From positions 1-64,000 of the forward strand of contig MZZL01000031.1 in assembly GCA_002749535.1 (NCBI GenBank): a DNA stretch of 64,000 bases. The letters are read 5' to 3'. This stretch comes from Apophysomyces variabilis. Its lineage: Eukaryota > Mucoromycota > Mucoromycetes > Mucorales > Mucoraceae. Both the position numbers and the translations under genes were made by a program. This document shows positions 34,490 to 44,888 of the stretch, one piece after another (the first letter of the stretch is position 1; each line of letters starts with the position of its first letter). Under the pieces are notes generated by a model. The model was given only the letters and a program-made list of their open reading frames with translations. It ran no database searches and had not been told where the DNA came from.

Positions 34490-35160
34490 AAAAAACAGCC
34501 CAAATCATCATGCAGGGCATCCTCGCAAGAGACAAGAGGCAAATATGGATATTCGAACGATGATTTCACTTTTGAAATCTAGCCAAGTCAATACAGTAGA
34601 AGTAGAGTTAATGGTAAATGATTCTTCAACCTCTTTGCAAGATACTATAGTATTTGCAGCTAATGTTAGATCCACTGAGGTAACAGCTACTCTATGAGTT
34701 TATCTAAGACCTAAATATGTTATACAGAGACACAGTTTGCATGATTTGCTGGGGGAAATTGAACAAGATACAAATGATGAAGACGTTGGTGACAACGATC
34801 ATGCCCTTGAAAGTTGCTGTTGTGGATGATCAAGGTGGTACTAATACCGAAGATATTGATGATGTGATGACCAAACCTACACAGAAGCTCCAGATGAAGT
34901 GCTCTGTCAATATTTTTCGGATGCCTTAAGTCACTTGATTAGGGATGGTTATGCGTCTGAATACAGACGAGGCACTTTTTGGGTATGCCTAAAATCAGAG
35001 TTCTTTGCTCTCCGAAACAATGAATGTGATGCAACTGCGATGTACAACCTGAAAATATTTCTTTGGTTTCCTCATCATTTAGTTGTAGAAAGATTAAAAT
35101 GCAAAGAATGCAGGCATCATCATAATAACTATTCTTTACTATCGCTCTTTTAAACCACAT
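34490..35160 (+). pseudogene. Decayed DUF6729-like mobile-element-associated ORF
   Basis: The clearest stretch is at about 34940-35150. After a GYASEYRRGTFWVCL start it reads SEFFALRNNE...KIFLWFPHHLV and then a CKEC pair. This resembles the block with FW, FFALRN and VFLWFPH followed by a Cys pair that I recall from DUF6729-type proteins, often multicopy in Mucoromycota. The upstream part (34490-34930) is coding-like in other frames, with stops. Further fragments may extend to about 35850. The assignment rests on one conserved block. Confidence 0.35.
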
Positions 35161-35911
35161 ACGGTATACCATTTAGTACGACATGCAACTATCTTCCAAA
35201 ATTTAGTCAATACTGGAGTGTCTTTTACAAAAATCATCTTTCATTGCTTAGCATTTCATCCATATCATTATACTGTAATTACTGATTAAGCAGGAAAGTT
35301 CTCTGGGTCGCACTAGGGCAGTAAAAACAAGGATAACATTTTTTTCGTAACAGTTGGGGTAAGTGAGAAAAGAAAGACCATGTACTTTTCATCGTCCTCC
35401 TTTGAGTCTTGTCGCAGTGACTACATACCACAGCCAATTACGCTCATTCCAAGCAGCTTATCAAGCGAAAAGGTCAACTTGCTCCGTCAAACAGAGATGA
35501 CTAAGCTTTTCCATATAGTGCGAAAACGGATTCATTAATCTTTTCGACACAAACTCTACAAGGAAATAAAATGGTCCTATAAGAAACGAATTTAGTAAAT
35601 AAATGCTTAGAATTTATTGAGAAAACAGCTTATCGCATACCTAAAGATTGTTTTCCCATGGCTTTAACGAAAGTTACGTCTTTCACAACCTTTGATAGCA
35701 GCAATGTTGGCTTTTAACATTTTAATGTTCCAAGAGAACCCCATGACAGGAAGCGTCCGCAGTATATGCACCAAATGGACTTTCAAAATCAGACACTTCG
35801 GAAGGTTGCATTTAAAAACTATATCATGCAAAGTTATCAAGAAAAAGCTTAATTGCGGTTACACCGTAATTGTTTTTTTAACAGTATTGCTTATGTCCAC
35901 ATTGTCATTGA
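35161..35911. other. Intergenic region downstream of the ALY/REF gene
   Basis: No intact gene. Scattered short open stretches may continue the DUF6729-like relic. Confidence 0.4.
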
Positions 35912-36980
35912 TCAATCCAGTACCATATCAGCGTTATCCTTTGACTAAACATATACAGCGTTAGGGAATCGCAGAATAATCGAATAAAATACTTACAGTA
36001 GCATCGGTAGTTGACGTCTTCATATATGCATCCATTTCCTCATCAAGTTGACTTGCGCTTCTTTCCTTCTTTCCTTCGTTCCGAGGGGATCTTCGTCTAC
36101 CACGCCCTTCAACCCGTCGGCTACAATACAGTCAGTTAAATATTGAAATACTACAGGGAACTCAAATTCCACCCTAGGTAGTGCAAAAGATACTCATACG
36201 TACTTTACTCCGTATCTCCCACCAGATTTGGCAAAACGACCTGTACGTTCTTCAGGTGCAATTTCGATCTGCATAGCTTGGCCTGATTTCATATAGGATT
36301 AGCAGCTTAGCAAACGCTTGAGCCAAGCGAATAAACCTACCATCCAATTGCACGTTGTTGTACTTCTTTATAGCTTTGTTCGCGTCCTCAGAAGAAGAGA
36401 ATTTGACAATCGCAACACCCGTTGATCTTCCAGATCTATCAAAAAGGATTCGGGTTTTCTCGACTTGCCCAACGAGTTGGAACAAATCCTGTAGGTGTAT
36501 TTAGGTTTTCGTTTTCAATGATAAACAAAATTTACAGTACCTGTAGATCACTTTCTGTCACATTATAGTGCAAATTCTCAATCTTTATGCTCGCTCCTTC
36601 TTGCGACCTATGACCAGGCTGATCGCGGGGACCCAATCGAGAGATGATGGATCTATCGGAACCTTTACGATCACTGTCAAAGAGATCATGGGTCCATTGC
36701 TCGTTGACGTTTCGTCGTCCACCTCTTTGCTATATCAAAGTGTTCAGTACATTGACATTGCATTTCATTTGTCACTTACTGATGTTCCATCCCTTATCTG
36801 CACAGTACGAACAAAGCTGCTCGTGGCTCGGGATGAATATCGACCGGAACCAACATCCCGTTTGCGAATACCACCAGAAACCACATTTGATCGCTGTCGA
36901 TTTTGAGCGCCAGGCCGTCTTCTATCAACTTTACGATCTTTAATAACTTCGTCGAGGGCTCGGTCCAATTGAGATGCCAT
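35912..36980 (-). CDS. YRA1: ALY/REF-type mRNA export adaptor (THO/TREX)
   Basis: RNA-binding adaptor of the ALYREF/Yra1/Mlo3 family, which couples mRNP assembly and the UAP56/Sub2 helicase to nuclear export. Six exons: 36780-36980, 36541-36729, 36341-36488, 36204-36282, 35997-36120, 35912-35944; phases agree, 257 aa. The N-terminus has the UAP56-binding type motif (MASQLDRALDEVIKDRK), then an Arg-rich region. One RRM (residues about 110-190) follows, with RNP2-like IKIENLHYNV and RNP1-like RSTGVAIVKF. An Arg/Gly region and a C-terminal box (LDEEMDAYM) that mirrors the N-terminal motif end the protein. The last coding exon is only 11 codons, and reading through its intron would add a different tail. 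Yeast-style symbol used; the family name is more certain than orthology. Confidence 0.92.
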
Positions 36981-39433
36981 AATTATTTTGCAACAAGAAA
37001 GATGATTCTTTCAGTAATAGGTGGGACTGGTCTCACCTACAACTGGACTGGTTTTTGGAAGCCCATTCGCGCCGCTTCAAAAGCTATTTTGTACTGCCGA
37101 AAAGGGCAATTCTGTGTTTGGCCCTTGAATTCTATACTATAGTTGCTTCAAACCTTTGCTTCAGCTTTATGGAAGTATCAATCCACTATATAAAACAATA
37201 ACAAAGGTCCAACCAATATAATACAAGATTTCTCAACGGTCTACTACATATAGCGTTAATTGAAGAATGAAGTATAGAGTGGTTAATGCTTTGCTTCTCC
37301 TACCTGTCATCTGCCTGCAGAGTCGTAGATACTAGAACAACTGCACCCGTAATTATATAAATTAAAACGGAAGTTTGAGGTGTTAAAGATTATTTAAGTT
37401 CTTTGTATAATTGCCATTATCACTTAATCTTGTCTGTGAAGAATTTGGGATTCGATGTCTTTATGCCAGTTGCTGGTCTTTCTTTGGCCAATGTACGATT
37501 TTGACGAGCTAAGCCTGTGATGGCGTGGTATTCGCAAGTTCAAAACTACTCTAAGTGCCATGTTTAACCACACCATGACCATAAACGGCGATGAACGGAG
37601 TATGTTTCGAAGGCTTGACCATAAGTGGCATTAGCACAAAAAGAAAGGTTATATCATGCCCGACCGGGCCATCTATCGTACTGCAAAAGAGCAGACAAAG
37701 AAGAGTTGTTTCTATGCAATCCGGGTTCTCAGAGATATTCCCCCGTCAATATGCTCAAAGACATATTTTAAAGTCTCCTCTTGGTTGATGTTTGGCAAAT
37801 GTTTGCAAAAGAAGAATCTATCTACACAGAAATAGGTACGTACAGTCACAAACGAACCAAAGCCTAGCTCAAAGACCTCCTACTAATTGTTGATGTAAGG
37901 CGTGGGCTAGCGGCACGCAAGCTTCGGTCAGACGTCAGAAACACTGCCAGTCCACTTGCTTTGTTAATTATGTAGCCTTAACCATATTAACACTTTTCGG
38001 CTTGAGCGAAGCAAAACCATTATAACTTCCCTCCTTAATGCCATACAATTACCTTTAGCAGCATTCTTGCTTCTGATATCAAGGGTGTTTTTCAGCAGTT
38101 CTCTCGACTATACTGATGGTTGCAGATGCCCACTTTGTTGTTTGTCCTTCCTCAATATCAATTAAATTAATTCGTTCATAGTGTACCTGATTCAATTAAG
38201 ATATCATGTTTGATTTGTAACTTATAGACATAGTAAATGTTATACATTCTTATTGCGTGAAGCTGTTGTAGTTATATATGGCCTAGTGAAAATTGCTGAT
38301 CATCGCCCTTGCTAAACCATGCTATAAAGATCGCATGAATACTGGTTGACGCATTAACATCCGTTGCCAGAGAGAGCATCACAGTTACTACAAACTAATA
38401 CTGAGTGCAAGCATCAATGCCAACAAAGATCTAGTTTTGTCAAGATTTTATGTGACACAGGGTGCAAGCTCGAGACGTATTACGTTATTTATTTCAATGC
38501 GGTTACTGAATTCGGGATTTACCTAGGGCATCCCCCTTAGGTTTGCAATCCGTTGCAGCAAAAGTTAGGATTTATCTGCATAACGCTTCAGTAATTAAAA
38601 GATAGTTAATATCCTTCCCCAGCTAAACATATTTGCGGAACGCAATACGCTTAACTAAACCAAGCGTTTACCTCACTGGAGACAAAAGAAAATTCACTGT
38701 TGAAAGGAAAGTGCCACTCATTGTATTTAGGGACGGGATGTTCAACAATCAATGCAACTACAAAGGACACCGAAAGGGAGTTGTGAGAACATCCTATGGA
38801 GATATTTGAAAAGGAGAGAATGGCGCGAAGAGCTATTGGTGCTCACGACCGACAAATACCTTTCCTCTCAAATAAGTTAAAGCGATGACAGCAATATCCT
38901 GCTCGCTAACATCATATAGGTGTGCTATAGCTGCAGATGCAGGTCCCTGGAAAAGCTCCTCACAGCCAATTGCGTTTCTCACCATAGCATCTTGTATGCA
39001 AAAACTGTAAGATGTCATGAGAGAGAGACATTTTGGCCAGTAACAATTTATTTTGGAACGCGGAGTGGATTTGATTTGGACAAGGAAGACCAAGAGAATT
39101 TGCCCGACCCTCATTAGATCAATATACCGCCGTTACGAATACGGTTGGTCCCTCTGGGGACTTTTAGGTTTTCACGGTAGGTGTATTAGGCAATTTTTCT
39201 AGTTAGGATTGTCTTGTTAACGTTTATCTTTCGCAGCTGATCACACCGGTAAGCTCATTATCACATTTTACCAGAGGAGACTCACCGATAATTATTCGCA
39301 AATTCTTTATAACCTTTATTCCAAAGATTGAAACAATTTCGGATGAAATCTTAAAAACTTTTGAATATACTAGTAATAAACAGTACGTTTAATCGGTAAT
39401 AAGCCCAAAAAGAAGAACGTTTAATCGGCGCGT
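36981..39433. other. Intergenic region, nothing recognised
   Basis: About 2.4 kb of AT-rich sequence. A retropepsin-like scrap around 38440-38480 (GTCAAG...GACACAGGGTGC) is too short to call. A minus-strand open stretch at 38833-39114 has no recognisable domain. Confidence 0.4.
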
Positions 39434-39457
39434 AAATGCATTGATACTTTTTTTATG
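39434..39457. repeat. Direct repeat flanking the truncated LINE (left copy)
   Basis: 24 bp beginning AAATGCATTGATAC and ending TTTTTTTATG. It matches 40294-40317 at 23 of 24 positions. Confidence 0.7.
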
Positions 39458-40293
39458 TGTAGAATGAAGTTTATTATGTGCCACTGAGAGCGGTCACAAA
39501 TTAATGATGATCTATTCGAATGGTTTTGGCGATGACTTGTGCTGGGTGAAAGGGAGTGTTATCGAACACAAAAGCCCAATGCGAGCGCCAGATATTCATC
39601 GTGACGCAGGCAATGAAAGTTAAAGAAATCGATAGAAGCATGTTCCTGCAATTGCAAAGGTGGTGGATCAACTGTGAAGATAGAGGCAGACGTGAGGTGT
39701 GAGGGGCTGACTAGAAAGAGATTGGCCAAACGTTGCCAAACTGCTTGTTTGTATGGGCAGGACCACAGAAGATGCTCTTGAGATTCGACCAGCCCACAAA
39801 TAGGGCAAAATGGCGATGTAAAACGAGCAGGCAGCAGTCCGTGGAGGCGCTGACGGTAAGGTAGACTATTGTGATAGAGTCTCCAGAGAATCGTGTGAGC
39901 TGTGTTAGGCAAGCGGGCGTTCCAAAATCCGTTCCAGGCTTTCTTGGTGGCTCGTGGGTAAGTGGCATGTAAAGTATCAAAAGCCGGTAGCTGAGCTAGG
40001 CAAAAGTCAGAGCGCGAGATAGAAACGAGAGATAAACCGGATTGGAGATGAGGTGAGATAATTGCAGTAAAATCGAACCTGGACCTCAAAGTGTTATCCT
40101 CCTCTTGAACAGAATTATAGGTTAACAAGGCTTGGAAAAAGGGAGCCAATCGCCACGAGCCCTCTGGAGCAATTGCTCTGAGAAATGCAATGACCTTATT
40201 CCGTTACCTTCCACGTTCGGAGGCGGTCTGAGGACGTAAGCTGCGTAATAGCGGATCATAGATATAGACTTTTTTCACCAGTGACTTTAAAAA
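39458..40293 (-). mobile_element. 5'-truncated LINE (non-LTR retrotransposon) fragment
   Basis: About 0.84 kb of minus-strand sequence carrying only the C-terminal end of a LINE ORF2 and its 3' UTR. It is bounded by a 24-bp near-perfect direct repeat (39434-39457, 40294-40317). Strong 5' truncation and a long target duplication are typical of target-primed reverse transcription. The A-run of the insertion may be the A7 within the duplication. Confidence 0.75.
39559..40290 (-). pseudogene. LINE ORF2 C-terminal fragment (zf-RVT region)
   Basis: The 3' part (39559-40149 and a little upstream) reads through the zinc-binding domain after a LINE reverse transcriptase. Features are ILWRLYHNSLPYRQRL, then CPICGLVESQEHLLWSCPYK followed by AVWQRL. 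Upstream, in the same frame, a TAA at about 40206-40208 interrupts the protein (ERGR-stop-RNKVIAFL). No RT core is present, so it is not autonomous. Confidence 0.75.
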
Positions 40294-40317
40294 AAATGCA
40301 TAGATACTTTTTTTATG
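40294..40317. repeat. Direct repeat flanking the truncated LINE (right copy)
   Basis: 24 bp, one mismatch to 39434-39457. Confidence 0.7.
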
Positions 40318-40529
40318 GAAACATTTGCGCTGCTCGAAACCCCCTTTTTTTGCGCCAATCGGAAATTTGGTTTGCGTTACACAAACGACAAGTTGCACCG
40401 TTCGGCCAAATATTCATGAGAGATATTGATGCTACATGCCTTTCTCTTGCCCATAATTCAAAGGCAAGGGCAAACCATGATTTCCAATTGGCATAAGAAG
40501 GTCCCGCGCAGTAAAAACAGTTTCCTGAA

Positions 40530-40566
40530 GTAAGTGATAATCGAAGAGACTGGCATAATCACTTAC
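40530..40566 (-). ncRNA. Hairpin just after the Fanzor stop codon, candidate guide-RNA part
   Basis: GTAAGTGAT (40530-40538) and ATCACTTAC (40558-40566) are perfect 9-bp inverted arms around a 19-nt loop. The hairpin ends 17 bp downstream of the Fanzor stop codon in the direction of transcription. TnpB and Fanzor guide RNAs are known to start near the 3' end of the nuclease gene and extend into the element end, so position fits. No expression or covariation evidence is available. Confidence 0.3.
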
Positions 40567-40582
40567 CCACAAGTGTAACAAT

Positions 40583-43416
40583 CTAAATCCTTCTGGAAAA
40601 GGAACCCACATTCGAAGTAATGATATTGGCATCATTTTGACTATCCCTTGCCCGGCGAAATACAGCAGGTCTACTTCCGTTGGACCACACAGACAAGGAA
40701 ATTTCATAAAGATTTTTGGACGCATTCACGTCACGATCCCACAGTGTACCACAGTCCTTGCACCCAAGGACATCGTGGTGGGTAACGCCGTCCAAAATCT
40801 TCATCTTCTGTAAAGTTCGCTGATGGCAGCAATGACAGATCTAAGAACAATATGAAAGTTATTCATTACAAAAATAAGAAGGAAGAATAAGCCTCATGGA
40901 TTTACCTGTGAAGATAAGTATTCGTCTACAGTGACAACTAGAACCTGCCGTTGCCGCTCCCGTCTTTTAAGGCTGCTCCATAGCTTTCCAACCACCCCGG
41001 AAGGATGGCCCTTAAATTTTGTTTTTCTTTGATTGAACATCCCGTTACCAAACGCAATCAATGTCATTTTTCCATCATTGTCGACTTTGACTTTCTGTTT
41101 CTTCCACCCAGGAAGTCTTCTGTTTGTGTTTGTTGATCTGATGGATGATTCAGGTCTTCTTATATATTACTATGGATTGTCATCAGTTATCATCGACTTG
41201 TTCTATTGTAATAACCAAAGCATCATTTACCTTTTTTGAGACGGTTTGGTCCTTTCGGGATTGCCAGCCAATCTTTCCTGGCGTTCACGTACTCGCTTAT
41301 CCTTCTTCTTTTTCCGATTTCTTCTCCTCTCTTTCCGATTTCGCTTAGTTTTCTTTCTTCGCCTTCGGTCATACTTTTTGCCGCCATTGATCAGTATGTT
41401 TGCGATTTCGTCTCTAGCGCGTTGTCTCCCCTGATAGTTGTAGAATCGGCCACGACCTCTACCATAGTGGTAAAAACCAAAAAGCTCTTCGCGATGCAGA
41501 AAGAAGTACTGCAAATACTCAGAGTATTGGACACTTCTACAGGTCTTTGCGGTTGGGAATTTTGATTCGATTTCTTTAATTCCAGCGGTCTGGTTTTCCT
41601 TGTTTAGTTGATTATTTCTGCGGGCAGATTCTGTTAGAGCATAGTACTCCGCAGTGAACAAAGCACGAACACCAGGATCCAAGGCTGCTGGGCGAAAGTA
41701 TTCCTGAACCTCCTCGATATTCAAGTCTTCAAGTTAAATACCTTCATCAATGGTTGTCCTAACTGGTTTGGAGCGAGAAAACTGAAAATGAACAGAAAAC
41801 CCGTCTGTCATAATTTGATTTCGGAATACTTGCTTTGAATCGATTCTAACCAATATAGCTTAACTAAACCATGGCTTCGTCGATAATCGAATTGAAGCTC
41901 ACCTATTGAACCCATATCGATCAAGGTCAAAGTATTGATTAAACAGGGCAAGATTACTGTCATGATCATTATTCCTTGGTAAACTAATCGACGCAAGAGT
42001 CGATAACGCTTGAGAATTGACCGTGACAAAGCGCCATTGAAATGATGGAAGCGGAGCTGATAAAAAGAGTTTTGGTAATGATATGCCCTGTTTATGTTGA
42101 GTGGTGTTGTTGCTTGCAAGCGTCATTAGAATTGAGGCGGCCTCAGCCTCCTGATGTAGCTCCGTGTACCTTGCAAGGATATGCCGGAGAAGAGGAATGT
42201 ATCTCCCAGGCGATATTGGCAATGCTGCTTGCTTGTAAGGCAGAGGAATAACTGCTTGTAATTCATCGAGGATGTCCCAAACCGAGTCAACAATATAAAC
42301 AGAAACTAGGTCCACAGCATGGACTGGCCATGTAGGCTCACCATTTGCGACAACTTCCATGATGAAGTCCCAAACAATCTGTCAAGCATGGCTCGTACTA
42401 AGTGCCTATCATATTTTATAAATACGTCAAGGTCGATTTAATTAATAGTCGAGCTTACTGGCACGAGCCTTTGCAATTTGTATAAAGAATAAGTTGATAT
42501 TCGACCATAGAAATTGTCAACAATATGGCTTGTATAGGCCTCTGCTATGGAAAGGCTGGCAGCCGACAGAGCATGACTGTAGCCATCAAATACCCGGAGC
42601 TGGTATACAATCTCTGAATAAAGCGCTCGATATCCAACCACTATTGCTTGATCGATTCGGGAAAGTTTGGGTTCGTATTGGTGATTGTTTTGCCGAGAAC
42701 TAATTGACAGACAGAATACCAGAAATTTTGCGAGAAAACATAGACGGAGATCTCAGACTGGGAGTGATTGATAATATAGCTATTAACAAACATCTGTGCT
42801 CTGCATATGACCTCCAGAACAAAAGCAGAGAGCTCTACGATCCGTGTTCGTAATCTGTCTGCATGTTCTTGACGTACGACAGATTCATACGGCAACACTC
42901 GCGTATACATTTCGCTGTCAGATTGTAAAAGTTGTTTGACCTTTTCTTTGATATTTGTTTTGTGGTTTCTACATCTTGAGGATCTTGAAGTCAAGTGACC
43001 AGTTTCATTGCAAGATGCACAGGGACCAGCTGCATTAGGGTTCTTGTTTGCTTGATTTCGTTCGATTTTGGCACGTTTCTTTTGGTGCTTCTCGACACCA
43101 TCCTTCCTCTTCCTCTTCCCTTAGTATCAAGTTATTTAGAAAACTAAGAGTGCCAGCATTTGATATAGCTTACCCTTGAATAATATACATCGTTTGTCTT
43201 GGCGAGATGTATGCCATCGGCCACGACAATCGGAACATATGGCTGCAAGCGGAGACTGTAAGATAAGTATCAAATCGCAATAACTTTACCTCGTGCTTCC
43301 TCGTCTTCTCGCTGGTTCTTCTTCATCTTCTTCTTATAGTAGACGAATAGCATTGGTGCATAGATCGGAATAGCCAAGGAAATCAGCAGTGCCGAAGTAA
43401 GCCAGAAGTCAATCAT
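40583..43416 (-). CDS. Fanzor (eukaryotic TnpB-like, RuvC-type RNA-guided nuclease family)
   Basis: Likely exons: 43416-43290, 43242-43174, 43119-42709, 42646-42459, 42378-41903, 41845-41764, 41703-41231, 41158-40906, 40840-40583; phases agree, about 778 aa. Exon 1 encodes a membrane-like N-terminus. Two zinc knuckles follow with identical C-x2-C-x4-H-x7-C spacing (CSDCRGRWHTSRQDKRC and CASCNETGHLTSRSSRC). After a variable middle come TDGFSVHFQF, then RuvC-I (LDPGVRALFTA). A very basic stretch follows (KKYDRRRRKKTKRN...). RuvC-II is VTVDEYLSSQ, with the Glu next to the zinc ribbon in the place described for Fanzors. The zinc ribbon (CHCC...CKDC) and RuvC-III (WDRDVNASKN) end the protein. All three acidic residues are present. 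Weak points: the 42709/42646 junction, and an in-frame TAA at 41734-41736 that only disappears if the 60-nt segment 41704-41763 (GTTAGG...TTCAG) is an intron. Otherwise the gene is a pseudogene. Fanzors are mobile-element passengers with programmable DNA cleavage shown for some members; activity here is inference. Confidence 0.82.
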
Positions 43417-44888
43417 GGTGGAGAAGTCGAAAAAATGAAAACGTGTGAAAAAGGTGAAGACGAGTGAAAAAGAAAACGGGTAGATTGCTTATTTGTTGTC
43501 CATTTGCGGAGAAGGAAAGAGTCAACTATCAAGATGACAACAATAGAAATACGATAAATGCTACTATGATTATAAACAAAAATTGTTATGAAAGACACAA
43601 CAGCTATAAGGTTATCCGACGTTTTCGATGTTCCTCGTCTACTGGCCGTAATGACTGGTGATGAATTTCAAAGTAGGTAGTTCCTCAAAGACATACAAAA
43701 TGTTGACGATACTGTCTTTTGAAACAGCGTTTACTTGACCAGAAACATTTTTTTGCGCCAACTAATATCCGTATTTGCGATGACGATGTTTGATTGTAAA
43801 CGCAATAACTATGTTGATCGACGTTGGCCTCTTTGCCGTTTCCTCCGTTGTTCTTGCTTTTTGGAGTCCAAGCCTATCAATTACGTTGTGTGAACAATAT
43901 ATAAAAACAATAGTCCTCAGCATATCATCATCATAATCGTTATTAGGGATCGGCACGAATGAATACGAATACACGAATATTTTGCCGACCCCTAATCGTA
44001 ATCAATTCTTACTTTGAAATAAACACCCGGCAAGAGTCTCGAAGTATTTTATATGCGTCTTTCTTACTAATTCTTCAGTTACAGCACTCTTCCTTGATGT
44101 GTATTTGGAAGAATCATCTCATCTTTTGCAAATGTATCACCTCCTTCAATATAAACATAGGGTTTAATCAAATGCAGATCTTGCTCATTTTCTGATACAC
44201 TTCATTTCTCTCCTTCTGTATGACTGTGGCACAATGGAAAATTCTGGTATTATAGACCCTTATCAGTTTGATGTTCATTGAACAAATATGGCTGGTATAA
44301 TAACGCTATGACAGCCTCAGGGCAAGTCTTTCTAATGTCGTATTGTAGTATTTGACTATTATTTTTCCTTTGGATACCAGGGATGTTTTTTGATGTAATG
44401 CCAAGTGGTTTCAACAACTCTATCGATGCTTTTTATAGTCCGTCTTTCTTCCGTAGAATATGTTAGTTTTATAATCGTCAGACCACTGTATCCGTTGCTA
44501 TTCTTTCGCTTCTTTGCTTGAACAGCTGATCATGTCTCAGTAAGATGAACTATCAATTGGAGGAGTGTTCGTAAACGAATAGATATCCATTACCATTTTT
44601 CGTATGTGAAATTGGTTGGAACGCTAATTAGTGTGTACGTTCTCTTCGTATATGTTGGCAAATGTACGGATAAAAGATGAACTCTCATAGACAGAGGAGG
44701 ATCAGCTCCCGTTATGTCACGGGAAGACAAGCAACGCAGAATTTCAATCGGAGACAGCGCAAACCGTTGTATTCGAGTGGCGCAAATTTCTTTGCAAATA
44801 CTATAGGGTCCAACAAACTCATACCCAAGTCACAATAACATGAAAAAGCCGCATTCACCCGAGGCCTGCTTTTTGCCCAGTGTGCCCG
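43417..44888. other. Intergenic region between Fanzor and the PPR-like gene
   Basis: No gene supported. It holds an inverted repeat at 43942-43996 and a 14-bp repeat unit (43748-43761) shared with the other flank of the Fanzor gene (40345-40358). Confidence 0.5.
43942..43996. repeat. Hairpin-forming inverted repeat
   Basis: ATTAGGGATCGGCA (43942-43955) and TGCCGACCCCTAAT (43983-43996) pair with one mismatch. The AT-rich loop contains CGAATGAATACGAATACACGAAT-type short repeats. It may be a small palindromic or MITE-like sequence. Confidence 0.55.

Noticed and set aside
38440..38480. Retropepsin-like DTG scrap
   Set aside because: A single three-residue motif in sequence with many stops; no neighbouring retroelement domain.
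38833..39114. Minus-strand open frame of 93 codons
   Set aside because: No recognisable domain and no splice partners; probably chance.
40432..40725. Minus-strand open frame of 97 codons over the Fanzor 3' end
   Set aside because: It is a shadow of the real frame, which carries the zinc ribbon and RuvC-III motif in this interval.
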